In this document: in pieces, positions 1 to 8,681 of the stretch
Numbering within the stretch: position 1 is the stretch's first letter
How the letters are laid out: each line of letters opens with the position of its first letter
Translations under genes and position numbers: made by a program
From: Acidobacteriota bacterium
Lineage (GTDB): Bacteria; Acidobacteriota; Terriglobia; Bryobacterales; Bryobacteraceae
NCBI GenBank assembly: GCA_005808475.1
Contig: SYLY01000177.1
Coordinates: 1-44,951, forward strand
Length of the DNA: 44,951 nt
Direction of reading: 5' to 3'
Notes under the pieces: model-generated
The model's input: the letters and a program-made list of their open reading frames with translations, nothing else
Database searches by the model: none
Told to the model about the DNA's origin: nothing

Positions 1-1392
1 CACCAGCCCGAACGATTCGCGGCCAAGCGCCTGAAGCGCTTCCACTCCATCGTTGGCGGTGGTGATTTGGTACCCCTGCTTTTGGAGGATCGTCGTGAGG
101 ACCTTCTGATTGACCGGGTTGTCCTCCACCACCAGAATTCGCGCCGGACCGGTGGTGGCGGACGCGAGCGCGCGAAGAACCCGCGATTCGGTGGGAACGC
201 TTTGCCTGGCGGCCGAGCCCAGTTGGAGAACCACGGTGAAGGTGCTGCCTTGGCCAGGTTCGCTTTCCACCTCGAGCGAGCCCTTGTGCAGTTCCACCAG
301 CCGGCGTGTGATCGCCAGACCGAGCCCGGTTCCACCGAACTTCCTGCTGACACTGCCGTCGGCCTGAGTGAATTCCTCGAAAATCGCGCCTAACTTCTCC
401 TTGGGGATACCCGTCCCGGTGTCGCGGACCTTGAAGACCACCTTGTGCGCGGGCTCCGGTGCCGTCCCCGGATCCACTCCCACCGTCAACGCCACCGAAC
501 CGTGGCTGGTGAACTTGACGGCATTGCTGAGCAGATTCGTCAGAATCTGCCGGACGCGCAACGGGTCGCCGACCACCGCCCGGGGAACTTCCGCCAATAC
601 GTGGCAGTGGATGTCGATGCCCTTCTCGACGCTCTTGGCGGCGAACGACTTGGTGCATTGCCCCGCCAGATCGCGAAGATCGAACGGGATCTTCTCGAGC
701 AGCATCTTGCCGGCCTCGATTTTCGATAGATCGAGTATGTCGTTGACCAGCGCCAGCAGCGTGTTGGCGCACACTTTTGCGGTTTCCAGATGCTCCCGCT
801 GCTCGGGCCGCAGATCTTCGTCGAGCACCAGATCGATCATGCCGAGGATGCCGTTCATCGGCGTCCGCAATTCGTGCGAAATGTTGGCGAGAAAGTCGCT
901 CTTGGCGCGATTGGCGGCCAGCGCGCGTTGCGTCGCCTCCTCTAGAGCGCCCGTGCGTTGACTGATACGCGCCTCGAGCGCTTCGCCCTGCCGCCGCACT
1001 TCGCTCCTCGATGCATTCAACACGTCGATCATCTCGTTGATGCCGTGGCCGACATCTTCGATCTCGTCTCCGGTCTCGCTCACCTGAATCGGCTCCAGAC
1101 GCCCTTCTCGAACGCCGCGGATTCCGCGGCGAAGCACCGCCAGCGGCCGGGCCATCGCGCGATGCGCGTAGTGCGAGTACGCGATGGCGCCTCCGGTGAC
1201 GGCGGCCGCCAACAATCCCGCGCGCTCCCAGCCCCCGTCGCCTTGGCAGACGTCCCATACGAGAAAGACCAGCGCGACCCCGGCTAGAACGAACGTACTG
1301 AACCGGGAGTACTTTTGCGCCACGGAAGCTCCGCGCGGCGCGCGCGTAAGCGTCGCGGTCGCGTCGATGGAGGAATCCGGGGGCACAAGCAT
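1..1392 (-). CDS. Membrane hybrid sensor histidine kinase with C-terminal receiver domain (partial, C-terminus outside window)
   Basis: I translated this from the minus strand; it runs off the left edge. From the ATG at 1392 there are two hydrophobic segments (about residues 30-46 and 58-72) and a HAMP-like linker (about 75-130). The HisKA box [13 protein letters not shown] follows, with phospho-acceptor His173, then an ATPase domain with an N box ([11 protein letters not shown]) and glycine-rich boxes (DTGTGIP, GGTGLGL). A receiver domain begins with [15 protein letters not shown], and the window stops just before the expected phospho-acceptor Asp. The family autophosphorylates on His and relays phosphate to the receiver. 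The region between the membrane segments is short, so there is no obvious periplasmic sensor and the stimulus is unknown. An in-frame ATG at 1461 is an alternative start. Neither start has a clear ribosome-binding site. Confidence 0.93.
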   Translation of the reverse strand, partial: MLVPPDSSIDATATLTRAPRGASVAQKYSRFSTFVLAGVALVFLVWDVCQGDGGWERAGLLAAAVTGGAIAYSHYAHRAMARPLAVLRRGIRGVREGRLEPIQVSETGDEIEDVGHGINEMIDVLNASRSEVRRQGEALEARISQRTGALEEATQRALAANRAKSDFLANISHELRTPMNGILGMIDLVLDEDLRPEQREHLETAKVCANTLLALVNDILDLSKIEAGKMLLEKIPFDLRDLAGQCTKSFAAKSVEKGIDIHCHVLAEVPRAVVGDPLRVRQILTNLLSNAVKFTSHGSVALTVGVDPGTAPEPAHKVVFKVRDTGTGIPKEKLGAIFEEFTQADGSVSRKFGGTGLGLAITRRLVELHKGSLEVESEPGQGSTFTVVLQLGSAARQSVPTESRVLRALASATTGPARILVVEDNPVNQKVLTTILQKQGYQITTANDGVEALQALGRESFGLV

Positions 1393-1531
1393 AGTGCGAC
1401 AGAAACAGGCGATCGGCCCATGGGGAATTTGCCTTATCGCCGTACCGGTGGTTGAACGCATGCTACGGCGGCAGCCGCCTCCCCGCCCCGGGACGGCCGC
1501 GCGGGCTAAGTGATACACTCGACACCAAACG

Positions 1532-2551
1532 ATGACTCGACGCCAGTTCTCCGCCCTACCGGCCGCCGCGATGGCGGCCTCCGCTCCAGTTCGGACCGCC
1601 GTCCTCGGCACCGGACACGCTCACGCCTACGCCAAGATCCGGGCTCTTCGATCCCTGCCCGAGTTCGACTTCGCCGGCGTGTGCGAGCCACACGGCGAGC
1701 CGCGGTCGAACGAGGTGTTCCAAGGCGTTCGCTGGCTGCAACTCGACGAACTGCTGAACGACCGGAGCATTCGCATGGTAGCCGTCGAATCTCGCGTGCA
1801 ATACAACCTCGAGTTGGCGGAAAAGTGCGTCGCCGCCGGGAAGTTCGTCCATCTCGACAAGGCTCCGGGCGAGGATCTGCCGCGATTCCGCCGCCTGCTG
1901 GACAGCGCCGCCTCCAAGGGCCTCACCGTCCAGGCCGGCTACATGTGGCGCTACCTTCCCACCATGCGCGCGGCGATCGACGCCGCCAAACAGGGATGGC
2001 TCGGCGATGTCCGGTTCGTCCGCGCGACCATCAACAAGGTGATCCCGCCCGCCGAGCGCAAACGACTGGCGCTTTTCCGCGGGGGGATGATGTTCGAACT
2101 GGGCTGCCACATGGTGGACCGCGTGGTGGAGGTGCTCGGCAAGCCCCGGTCGGTAACGGCGATGCTTGACAAGGACGGCTCCGATGACTTGGCCTCCAAC
2201 TGCCTCGCCGTTTTCCATTACGATAAGGCGCTGGCCGAGATCTACATCGCCGCGCATCAGCCGAACGGGGCCAATCACCGCACGTTCGAGATCCAGGGAA
2301 CCAATGGCACCGCCGTCGTGCGGCCCTTCTCGGGCTCGAAACTGACCGTCGAACTGGCCGCGGCGGCCGGGCCGTATCGAGCGGGATTCCAGGACGTAGC
2401 CACGCCGCCCGAGGCCAAACCGGCGTACTCGCCGGATCTGCTCGAACTGGCGGCGGTGGTCCGGGGCGAGCGCAAGCCGTCCTACTCCGCCGCGTTCGAC
2501 CTGATGGCGCACCAGTCCCTGCTGCAAGCCTGCGGCTTTCCGAAAGCCTAG
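1532..2551 (+). CDS. Gfo/Idh/MocA family NAD(P)-dependent oxidoreductase, exported-type N-terminus
   Basis: A 339-residue protein. Its start [15 protein letters not shown] resembles a Tat-type leader (two Arg, then an Ala-rich stretch), common in acidobacterial and planctomycete members of this family. The Rossmann nucleotide-binding motif [13 protein letters not shown] follows at about residues 24-36. LDKAPGEDL lies where the family has its EKP-like motif, and [13 protein letters not shown] carries a family-typical His near residue 193. The family oxidises or reduces sugars, inositols and related hydroxyl compounds with NAD(P); the substrate cannot be read from sequence. The gene stands alone. 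Its stop codon lies inside the left arm of the inverted repeat at 2547-2574. Confidence 0.88.
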   Translation: MTRRQFSALPAAAMAASAPVRTAVLGTGHAHAYAKIRALRSLPEFDFAGVCEPHGEPRSNEVFQGVRWLQLDELLNDRSIRMVAVESRVQYNLELAEKCVAAGKFVHLDKAPGEDLPRFRRLLDSAASKGLTVQAGYMWRYLPTMRAAIDAAKQGWLGDVRFVRATINKVIPPAERKRLALFRGGMMFELGCHMVDRVVEVLGKPRSVTAMLDKDGSDDLASNCLAVFHYDKALAEIYIAAHQPNGANHRTFEIQGTNGTAVVRPFSGSKLTVELAAAAGPYRAGFQDVATPPEAKPAYSPDLLELAAVVRGERKPSYSAAFDLMAHQSLLQACGFPKA

Positions 2552-2802
2552 CAGCCCGTGGTGCCAGTAGCATGAGTCGCGTTGCGAGCGCCGCCGGGCC
2601 GAATCCGAGGCGCGGCGTCGTAGTCGATGCGGGACATCTCCCAGGAGCCGCAACGAAGGAAGCGGCCCGGCGCCGCCGCAACCCACTGGGCGCATTGGAC
2701 TTGCAACGCACCCTCCGCGCTTGGCGTTTGCCGCCCATGGCCGCCGCCGCAGCCATGTCATGGTTGCGTGCGGCCATGCTACTTGCACCACGGGCTGCTA
2801 GG
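2547..2802. repeat. 256-bp element bounded by 28-bp inverted repeats (MITE-like or transcript-end structure)
   Basis: The left arm (2547-2574) begins CCTAGCAGCCCGTGGTGC. The right arm (2775-2802) is its reverse complement with 27 of 28 bases matching. The interior is very GC-rich and has no convincing gene. The left arm contains the stop codon of the upstream oxidoreductase; the right arm ends 18 bp before the end of the convergent TonB receptor gene. It could be a non-autonomous transposable element, a REP-like repeat, or a long hairpin at the meeting point of two transcripts. No second copy was seen in this window, so mobility is unproven. Confidence 0.7.
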
Positions 2803-2819
2803 CCGCCCCGCCGAATCGA

Positions 2820-4997
2820 TCAGTAGAAGTGGACGGTGTAGTGGACCCGCGCGCCCCGGCCGATTTCCGGGGCGAAGTCCTTGATCAGCGATAGGTGGTT
2901 CCGGTACAGCCGGTTACTCATATTGAAGAAATTGACGCCCAGCACGTGGAGGGCGTGCCGGCGCGCGATGCTGTAACTTGCGGTGAGATTGGGGGCCACG
3001 TAGCCGGCGGTTTCGGTCTCGGTGGAATAGATCCGCCGTTGCGACCGCGCCAGAATGAGCTCCGGCCGCGCGCTCCAGCCCTTGTGGTTGAAGTCGAAGC
3101 CCACGCGTCCGCGAACGGGCGGAATCCGGGGCAGCGAAGTGGAATTGGCCGTCAGTTGCGCGATCACCGTATCCATCCCCAGGTTCAGCCAAACCTTGCC
3201 GTTCAGCGCGGCCGACACCCGCATCTCGGAGCCGGTGTAACGCGCACCCGCCTGCAGCACCTTCGCTTCCGGCAGCCCGTCCTCGAAGTCACCGGTCGGC
3301 GCGTAGTAGATGAAATCGGCGATGGAGTAGTTGAAGAAGTTCATCTCTCCGCGCAGCCTCCGTCCCTGGTGCCGGACCGAGAAGTCCAGCCCCAGGCTGC
3401 GCTCGCGGACCAGATTCTGATTGCCTACCTCGAACAGGCCGGTGCCGGCGTGCGGTCCGTTGAAGTAGAGCTCCTCGAGCGAGGGCGCGCGGTAGGAATG
3501 CGTCGCGTTGGCCGCGATCACGCCGCCGGACCACACGGGAACGTTGATCCCCGCGCTTCCGCTGAATCCGGTGAACGCGCGGTTTCGAAGTCCGGTGGCC
3601 GAGAACCGGTTGTTCTCGACGCGCCCGCCGAACTGAAAACGCATCTTCTCGAAGTCGAACTGCTGGAGCCCGAATGCCGCGAAGGCGGTCTGATCCACCG
3701 GCGGAGAGAGCGCCTCCGCGCCTTCCGATTTGAAGTTCCGCGTCATGCCCCAGAATCCCAGCGTGCCCGACCTCACGCCGCGGCGCTTCTGCTGGAACTC
3801 GCCCCGGTAGATGAACTGTTTGTTGAAGAACTCGGTCCCGATCTCCGCGCCCTCGAGTTCGCGATGATTCCAGTCGGTGTAGTTGAGCTTCAAAGTCGCC
3901 TGCTCGAACATGCCGAGATCGCGCAGAGAACCCGTGAATCGGGTCTGATGGCGGCGGTAGGCGAGATCGACGTCCTCGCCGTGATCGTGCCCGGCGCCCT
4001 CCTCGGCCGACGGAATGCCGTAGCGCCCGTCTTGCAGCGAATAGCCGAGGTTCCAAGACATCTTCTCCGAAAACCGGCCCACGCCGAACCTCCCGTTGTT
4101 GAGCTTGGTTTCCGAATTGTGGACCGTGCCGAGCGGCGTGGCGTAATCGCCGGTTCGCATTCCACCGTAGCCGCCCCAAAGCTGCCACGCCCCGAGTCCG
4201 TAGCGCAGAGAGCCGGAACCGCCGCCTTGGCCGTTGGCCGAGCCCCCAGTGGCGCTCACGCTGCCGCTGAGGCCGGCGTGGGGCTTCTCGTGCAGGTCGT
4301 GCTGCGGACTGATCGCGTTGACCACGCCGCCGATCGCGTTGGAGCCGTAGAGCAGCGTCGCCGGTCCGCGCACCACTTCGATCCGCTCCACCTGCGCCGG
4401 ATCCACCGGCTCGCCGTGGTCGCCCGACTGCGCCGACAAGCTGCCGGTCCGTACGCCATCCTCGAGCACCAGAACGCGGTCGCCGTCGAACCCGCGGACA
4501 ACCGGGCGCGTTGTGCCCGGCCCGAAGCTGCGCTTGGCGATGCCCAACTGATTGTCCAGCAGATCGCCGAGCGAGGTGGAGCCCGATTTACCCGCCAGAT
4601 CGAGCGAACTGACCGACAGCACGGAAACGAAGCTCTCGAGCGCGGTCTCCTCTTTCCCGGACGCGCTGACGGTGATCTGTTCGCGAACCGGCGACAAGTC
4701 CAGGAAAAAGGAGACCTCCGAGATCCCGCCCTCCGTCACTTGCACGGACCTCCGCTGATCGCTCAGGCTATGCATGTGAGCGACCACCTCCCACTTGCCC
4801 GCCGGAACGCCGGTGATCGAAAAGCTCCCGTCGTCGCCGGACTCCGCCTTGTGTCCGGTCCGGGGGATCAGCACGTCGGCATGATGAACGGGAACGTTCG
4901 AGCCCTTTAGCGTCACCCGCCCACGCACCGTTCCGGTCTGAGCGGCGGCGGTGAAAGGGAGCAGGGCAAAAAGGGCGAGGAATTCAAGGCGAATCAT
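2820..4997 (-). CDS. TonB-dependent outer-membrane receptor, possibly for zinc (ZnuD-like)
   Basis: A 725-residue protein with a signal peptide (MIRLEFLALFALLPFTAAAQ). A carboxypeptidase-regulatory-like domain spans about residues 22-100, the TonB plug about 105-230, then a beta-barrel ending in YTVHFY, an aromatic C-terminus typical of outer-membrane barrels. The plug contains LSAQSGDHGEPVDP and VRGPATLLYGSNAIGGVVN, the pattern of ZnuD-type receptors. A His/acid-rich loop at about 337-350 (AGHDHGEDVD), a HDLHEKPH segment near 233-240 and further histidines near the N-terminus support metal binding. Zinc specificity is inference; heme or another chelate is possible. The gene stands alone between the inverted-repeat element and a divergent yjbQ-type gene. 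No Shine-Dalgarno sequence precedes the ATG. Confidence 0.9.
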   Translation of the reverse strand: MIRLEFLALFALLPFTAAAQTGTVRGRVTLKGSNVPVHHADVLIPRTGHKAESGDDGSFSITGVPAGKWEVVAHMHSLSDQRRSVQVTEGGISEVSFFLDLSPVREQITVSASGKEETALESFVSVLSVSSLDLAGKSGSTSLGDLLDNQLGIAKRSFGPGTTRPVVRGFDGDRVLVLEDGVRTGSLSAQSGDHGEPVDPAQVERIEVVRGPATLLYGSNAIGGVVNAISPQHDLHEKPHAGLSGSVSATGGSANGQGGGSGSLRYGLGAWQLWGGYGGMRTGDYATPLGTVHNSETKLNNGRFGVGRFSEKMSWNLGYSLQDGRYGIPSAEEGAGHDHGEDVDLAYRRHQTRFTGSLRDLGMFEQATLKLNYTDWNHRELEGAEIGTEFFNKQFIYRGEFQQKRRGVRSGTLGFWGMTRNFKSEGAEALSPPVDQTAFAAFGLQQFDFEKMRFQFGGRVENNRFSATGLRNRAFTGFSGSAGINVPVWSGGVIAANATHSYRAPSLEELYFNGPHAGTGLFEVGNQNLVRERSLGLDFSVRHQGRRLRGEMNFFNYSIADFIYYAPTGDFEDGLPEAKVLQAGARYTGSEMRVSAALNGKVWLNLGMDTVIAQLTANSTSLPRIPPVRGRVGFDFNHKGWSARPELILARSQRRIYSTETETAGYVAPNLTASYSIARRHALHVLGVNFFNMSNRLYRNHLSLIKDFAPEIGRGARVHYTVHFY

Positions 4998-5172
4998 ATT
5001 TCAATCAGTATGGGACGCTGACGCCCCATTCGGAAGCCGCGACCGGCAGGCGGGACGGAGGATGTCGTGAGCGGGCCCGATCCGCCGGTGAGCGGACCAC
5101 CCGCGATACCCCCAGAAAAACCGGAGGTGGGCGCCTTCATCGTGCGCTAGAATCGAAGACACAGGAGCCCGA
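4998..5172. other. Divergent intergenic region
   Basis: This 175-bp gap separates the divergent TonB receptor and YjbQ-family genes and should hold both promoters. No clear operator or RNA structure was recognised. AGGAG near 5162-5166 is the likely ribosome-binding site for the gene at 5173. Confidence 0.4.
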
Positions 5173-5670
5173 ATGACTCTCTCACAGCTCGACTCTGGGA
5201 TCGCCGCCGAGGGGAATGGCGAGCCCGCGCCGCAAGGCGGATACAAGGTCGCTAGCAAAATCGTCGACTGGATCACCGGCGACCGGATGCAACTGCTCAA
5301 CATCACCGACCGCGTCAACGACGTGGTTCGCAAGAGCGGCATCCGCGACGGCATTGTCCATCTCCAGTCGCTTCACACCACTACCGGCGTTTTTCTCAGC
5401 GAATGGCAGGATGCGCTCATTGACGACGTGAAGGCGTTTCTCGACGACGTGATCCAGCGCGAACGCTACTACCGCCACAACGATCCGCTCCATTCCGATT
5501 GCGAACGACAGAACGCCGATTCCCACCTGCGCGGCATGGTGATGGGACAGACTCTCAGCCTGCAGGTTCGCAACGCCAAGGTTCTGCTCGGCACTTGGCA
5601 GAGCATCGTCTTCGCCGAATTCGACGGACCGCGCAGCCGGTCGCTCGCCGTTCAGATTTGCGGCGTGTAG
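5173..5670 (+). CDS. YjbQ/UPF0047 family protein (secondary thiamine-phosphate synthase type)
   Basis: A 165-residue protein matching the YjbQ family core: QLLNITDRVNDVV, LHTTTGVFLSEWQ, DPLHSDCERQNADSHLRG and LGTWQSIVFAEFDGPRSR. The conserved His and acidic residues of HTTTG, RHNDPLHSD and ADSHLRG form the family's presumed metal site. Some members show weak thiamine-phosphate synthase activity, but the physiological role is unsettled. The first 25 or so residues are not conserved-looking, so a later start is conceivable, although AGGAG seven bases upstream supports this ATG. It heads a same-strand run with the DUF2203 gene (8 bp downstream), DUF507 and ribokinase. Confidence 0.88.
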   Translation: MTLSQLDSGIAAEGNGEPAPQGGYKVASKIVDWITGDRMQLLNITDRVNDVVRKSGIRDGIVHLQSLHTTTGVFLSEWQDALIDDVKAFLDDVIQRERYYRHNDPLHSDCERQNADSHLRGMVMGQTLSLQVRNAKVLLGTWQSIVFAEFDGPRSRSLAVQICGV

Positions 5671-5678
5671 TCGCACCG

Positions 5679-6119
5679 ATGGCGCGATTTTTCACGTTGG
5701 ATCAGGCCCACGCACTGTTGCCGCTGGTGGAGCGGAACTTTCGCCAGGTGTTGGCCTTGCGGCTGCGGCATCAACAGGCCGAGGAGGAACTGGCCGAGGT
5801 GGATCGATTGGTGCGCACCATGGGGGGCATGCTGATCGACCGCCAGAAGGTGTCGGGAATGCGCACCCGCCGCGACGCCGCCGTTTCCGGCCTCTCCGAA
5901 CTGATCGGCGAAATCCAGCAGTGGGGCTGCATCGTCAAGGACCTGGACACCGGACTGTGCGACTTCCCCACCCTCTATCGTGGGCAGGAAGTCTACCTGT
6001 GTTGGAAGCTGGGCGAGGGCCGGATCGAGTACTGGCACGGGGTCCACGAGTGGTTCCGCGGACGCAAACCCGTGGACCGCGACTTCCTCGACCACCACCG
6101 CGGCGATTTGCCGGATTGA
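5679..6119 (+). CDS. DUF2203 family protein
   Basis: A 146-residue cytoplasmic protein starting MARFFTLDQAHALLPLVE, the usual beginning of DUF2203 proteins. An alpha-helical section rich in Glu and Arg follows (about residues 20-75), then the conserved C-terminal part GCIVKDLDTGLCDFPTLYRG, EVYLCWKLGEGRIEYWHG and FRGRKP. The reading frame is open further upstream, but that part overlaps the preceding gene and is not family-like, so I chose the ATG at 5679, 8 bp after the YjbQ stop. Function is unknown. The family often sits near small housekeeping genes, as here. Confidence 0.87.
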   Translation: MARFFTLDQAHALLPLVERNFRQVLALRLRHQQAEEELAEVDRLVRTMGGMLIDRQKVSGMRTRRDAAVSGLSELIGEIQQWGCIVKDLDTGLCDFPTLYRGQEVYLCWKLGEGRIEYWHGVHEWFRGRKPVDRDFLDHHRGDLPD

Positions 6120-6176
6120 TCCGCGGTTTAGTACAGTGGTAGAGATCTAAATTCCGGAGCCGAATCAAACCCAAGA

Positions 6177-6758
6177 ATGCTACTCCCCAAGGAGTTCGTT
6201 TCCTATCTTGCCCGCCAGATCGTCAAACGTCTGAGCCCGCAGTACATGGAAGTCGCGGATCCGGCCGTTGGGACCGAAGTCGCCGGCGGCATCATCCTCG
6301 AGGAACTCGCCGTCGAGGACAAACTCAATGAGGATGTTCGCGAACTGTTGAGCCAATACGCCGAGTACATGCGGCGAGAGGACATCTCCTATCAGGAGAT
6401 GTTCAAGAAGATCAAGACCCAACTGATCCGCGAGCGCAAAATCGTCCGCGCTTCGGGCCGCGACACCGGCGATTCGATGAAACTGTCCCGCGACAAGATC
6501 ACCGACATCTCCCACAAGCTGGTGGCGGTGATGCGCAAGGGCCGCGACTTCCGTCTCAAGAAGGATCAGAATGAGGTCAGACTCGAGATCGTCCGCACGA
6601 TCACCGACATTCTGACGCTCGACGACAAGGCGGACCGCGCCGCCCGGCTGAAGGTGCGCTCCCACAAAAAGGAAATCATCGAGGGCGGCGACGAGTGGAA
6701 CGCTTTACACAAGCGGTACTACGCCGAGGAGATGAAGAAGCTCGGTATCGACGTTTAG
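6177..6758 (+). CDS. DUF507 family protein
   Basis: A 193-residue highly charged cytoplasmic protein with no signal or membrane segment. It has two similar halves typical of DUF507: the first runs from KEFVSYLARQIVKRL to YAEYMRREDISYQEMFKKIK, and the second contains KLSRDKITDISHKLVAVM and VRLEIVRTITDILTLDDKADRAAR. No catalytic residues are known and the function is unknown. It lies 57 bp after the DUF2203 gene and 6 bp before the ribokinase gene, suggesting co-transcription. Confidence 0.88.
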   Translation: MLLPKEFVSYLARQIVKRLSPQYMEVADPAVGTEVAGGIILEELAVEDKLNEDVRELLSQYAEYMRREDISYQEMFKKIKTQLIRERKIVRASGRDTGDSMKLSRDKITDISHKLVAVMRKGRDFRLKKDQNEVRLEIVRTITDILTLDDKADRAARLKVRSHKKEIIEGGDEWNALHKRYYAEEMKKLGIDV

Positions 6759-6764
6759 CGCCGC

Positions 6765-7697
6765 ATGCCGTCGCTCACCGTGGTCGGGAGTCTGAACATG
6801 GACTTCGTCGTGCGCGTGGACAAGCTGCCCGCAAGCGGCGAGACGGTGACGGGCTCCCGCTTCCAGACGATCCCGGGCGGCAAGGGAGCCAACCAGGCGA
6901 ACGCGGCGGCGCGGCTCGCGCGGCCCCCGCTCACCGTGCGCATGGCCGGCTGCGTGGGGCAGGATGCCAACGGAGACTTGCTGCGCGCGAGTCTGGCCGC
7001 GTCGGGCGCCGATATCGGCGGAATTCGCACGGCGAAGGCGGAGCCGACAGGGATCGCCATGATCTGGGTCGACCGGGAAGGCCGCAATTCGATCGTCGTG
7101 GCGCCGGGAGCCAATCACGCCCTCACTCCGGTCCACGTCGGGCCGATGCGGCCCGCCTTCTCCGATTCCCGCTACGTGCTGTTTCAATTGGAGACGCCGC
7201 TCGACACGGTCGCCAAGGCCATGCGCCTGGCCGCCGAGTGCGGAGCCCAATGCATCCTCGATCCAGCGCCCGCCGTTCCGTTGAGCCAGGACATACTGCA
7301 AGCCGCGGCGATCCTCACGCCGAACGAAACCGAGGCGGCCGCGTTGCTCGGCGCGCGGACCGGGCCGTCTTCACCGGACGACGCGCGAGACATGGCCGCC
7401 GCCCTGATCGCCATGGGACCGCGCGCGGTGATCCTCAAGCTCGGCGAGGCGGGCTGCTACTACTACGACGGCATCGAGGCCATCCACTCGCCGGGATTCG
7501 CCGTCGGCGCCGTGGACACCACCGCGGCCGGCGACACGTTCAACGGCGCGCTCGCCGTGGCGCTGAGCGAGGGCGCGCCCATGGCACACGCGTTGCGCTT
7601 TGCCAACGCGGCGGCGGCGGTTTCGGTGACGCGCGCGGGCGCGCAGTCGTCGGCGCCTTCCCGCCATGAGGCCGATGCAATGGCCGCCGAACTCTGA
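6765..7697 (+). CDS. rbsK: Ribokinase-like PfkB-family carbohydrate kinase
   Basis: A 310-residue cytoplasmic kinase. The PfkB N-terminal signature is VGSLNMDFVVRVDKLPASGE and the ribokinase substrate motif PGGKGANQANAAARL follows at about residues 42-56. The C-terminal signature with the catalytic base is DTTAAGDTFNGALAVAL (about 247-263, Asp near 253). Length and spacing match ribokinases, which phosphorylate ribose at O5 using ATP. The substrate could be another sugar or nucleoside, because no transporter or isomerase gene adjoins to confirm ribose. The start is 6 bp after the DUF507 stop, so the gene is probably in the same transcript. Confidence 0.87.
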   Translation: MPSLTVVGSLNMDFVVRVDKLPASGETVTGSRFQTIPGGKGANQANAAARLARPPLTVRMAGCVGQDANGDLLRASLAASGADIGGIRTAKAEPTGIAMIWVDREGRNSIVVAPGANHALTPVHVGPMRPAFSDSRYVLFQLETPLDTVAKAMRLAAECGAQCILDPAPAVPLSQDILQAAAILTPNETEAAALLGARTGPSSPDDARDMAAALIAMGPRAVILKLGEAGCYYYDGIEAIHSPGFAVGAVDTTAAGDTFNGALAVALSEGAPMAHALRFANAAAAVSVTRAGAQSSAPSRHEADAMAAEL

Positions 7698-7700
7698 CCG

Positions 7701-8564
7701 CTACGCGGACATCCACTTGCGCAACAGATCGCGCAACACCACCATCTCGCGAAGCAGCGGCTTCAGTTCCTTGTGGAAGTGCTCGAAACACCAGGGCCCC
7801 CGGAACCCCGCCTTCCAGCCGGCGTCGAAGCACCGCTTCAGATCGTACCGCGCGTGCGACCCGTCCGCGCCCATATCGAACGCCTTGAAATCGCATGAAA
7901 CGGCCAGAGGAAACGCCTTCTCCAGACCCTGGTAGCGGACCGCGTCCTCCCAATTGCCCGTGTCCGGCTGGCACCGCAGACCCCGTCCCACGGCCTTCAC
8001 AACCGCCGGGATAGCGTCCGGATCGCCCGTCATCCATCCGTAGTTCTCCACCAACAGGGCGATCCCGCGGCGGGCGCCGTAGTCCATCAGCCGGTGATAG
8101 GAGCCGGCGAGGAGCTTCAGGTCCGGCCGATTCGGTCCCGGGATCGGCCGCACCCAGCGGCAGCCCAGGACCGCGGCGGAGTCGATCGTGGACTCGTAGA
8201 CGGAAAGCGCGTGGCGGCGCGTTTCCGGATCCGGGCTCGCCATGTCGAGCTTCGGCTGGTTCATCTTCAGGTTCGTGATCGTGATTCCGGCTTTCACGGC
8301 GTTGTTGCGCAGCTTGTCGCAATAGGCCCGGTCGAGCGACGGCAGACACGCGGTCATCAGGTCGAGCACGGTCAGCCCGAGATCGTCGCGCATGATTGCC
8401 GGCAGGTCGAGCATCACCAGCTTTCCCGCCGCGGCCGACTCCGACAGATGCGGCATGAACGAGCCCGTGGTGAGCCCGATCCGCCGCGCAAGGCCGGCTG
8501 GCTCCGGGGCGGCCAAGGCGGCCGCTGGAAGCGCGAACAGTGCCGAACGGCGGGTCAAACGCAT
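7701..8564 (-). CDS. Sugar phosphate isomerase/epimerase family protein (xylose isomerase-like TIM barrel), exported
   Basis: A 287-residue protein with a Tat-like leader (MRLTRRSALFALPAAALAA). The chosen ATG at 8564 is preceded by AAGGAG at a good distance; an in-frame ATG at 8639 would bury the leader. The barrel shows family patterns: LGLTVLDLMTACLPSLDRAYCDKL, GCRWVRPIPG, ALLVENYGWMTGDP with a probable metal-ligand Glu, RCQPDTGNWED, and the C-terminal PWCFEHFHKELKPLLREMV. Relatives isomerise or epimerise sugars and inositols with a divalent metal. It converges with the ribokinase gene, leaving 3 bp between the stop codons. Confidence 0.85.
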   Translation of the reverse strand: MRLTRRSALFALPAAALAAPEPAGLARRIGLTTGSFMPHLSESAAAGKLVMLDLPAIMRDDLGLTVLDLMTACLPSLDRAYCDKLRNNAVKAGITITNLKMNQPKLDMASPDPETRRHALSVYESTIDSAAVLGCRWVRPIPGPNRPDLKLLAGSYHRLMDYGARRGIALLVENYGWMTGDPDAIPAVVKAVGRGLRCQPDTGNWEDAVRYQGLEKAFPLAVSCDFKAFDMGADGSHARYDLKRCFDAGWKAGFRGPWCFEHFHKELKPLLREMVVLRDLLRKWMSA

Positions 8565-8608
8565 GATGATCGGTCTCCTTTTGACGCGGGGTATTCCTTG
8601 CGGTCCCG

Positions 8609-8632
8609 GCAGTCTACTATACTTTAGACTGC
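8609..8632. promoter_or_regulatory. Palindromic operator overlapping a TATACT -10 element
   Basis: Perfect 8-bp inverted arms GCAGTCTA (8609-8616) and TAGACTGC (8625-8632) flank an 8-bp spacer. TATACT at 8618-8623 lies inside and resembles a sigma-70 -10 box for the plus-strand gene at 8682. The site lies between that gene and the divergent isomerase-like gene, so a dimeric regulator could affect both. The -35 region is weak. Confidence 0.45.
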
Positions 8633-8681
8633 TTGGCAAACACCCCCATCCGGGTGAACAGGCAAGAAAAAGGAGAATCTC

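Noticed and set aside
2895-4910. Long open frame on the plus strand opposite the TonB receptor
   Set aside because: The minus strand encodes a complete receptor with signal peptide, plug and barrel. The plus-strand translation is compositionally biased and family-less.
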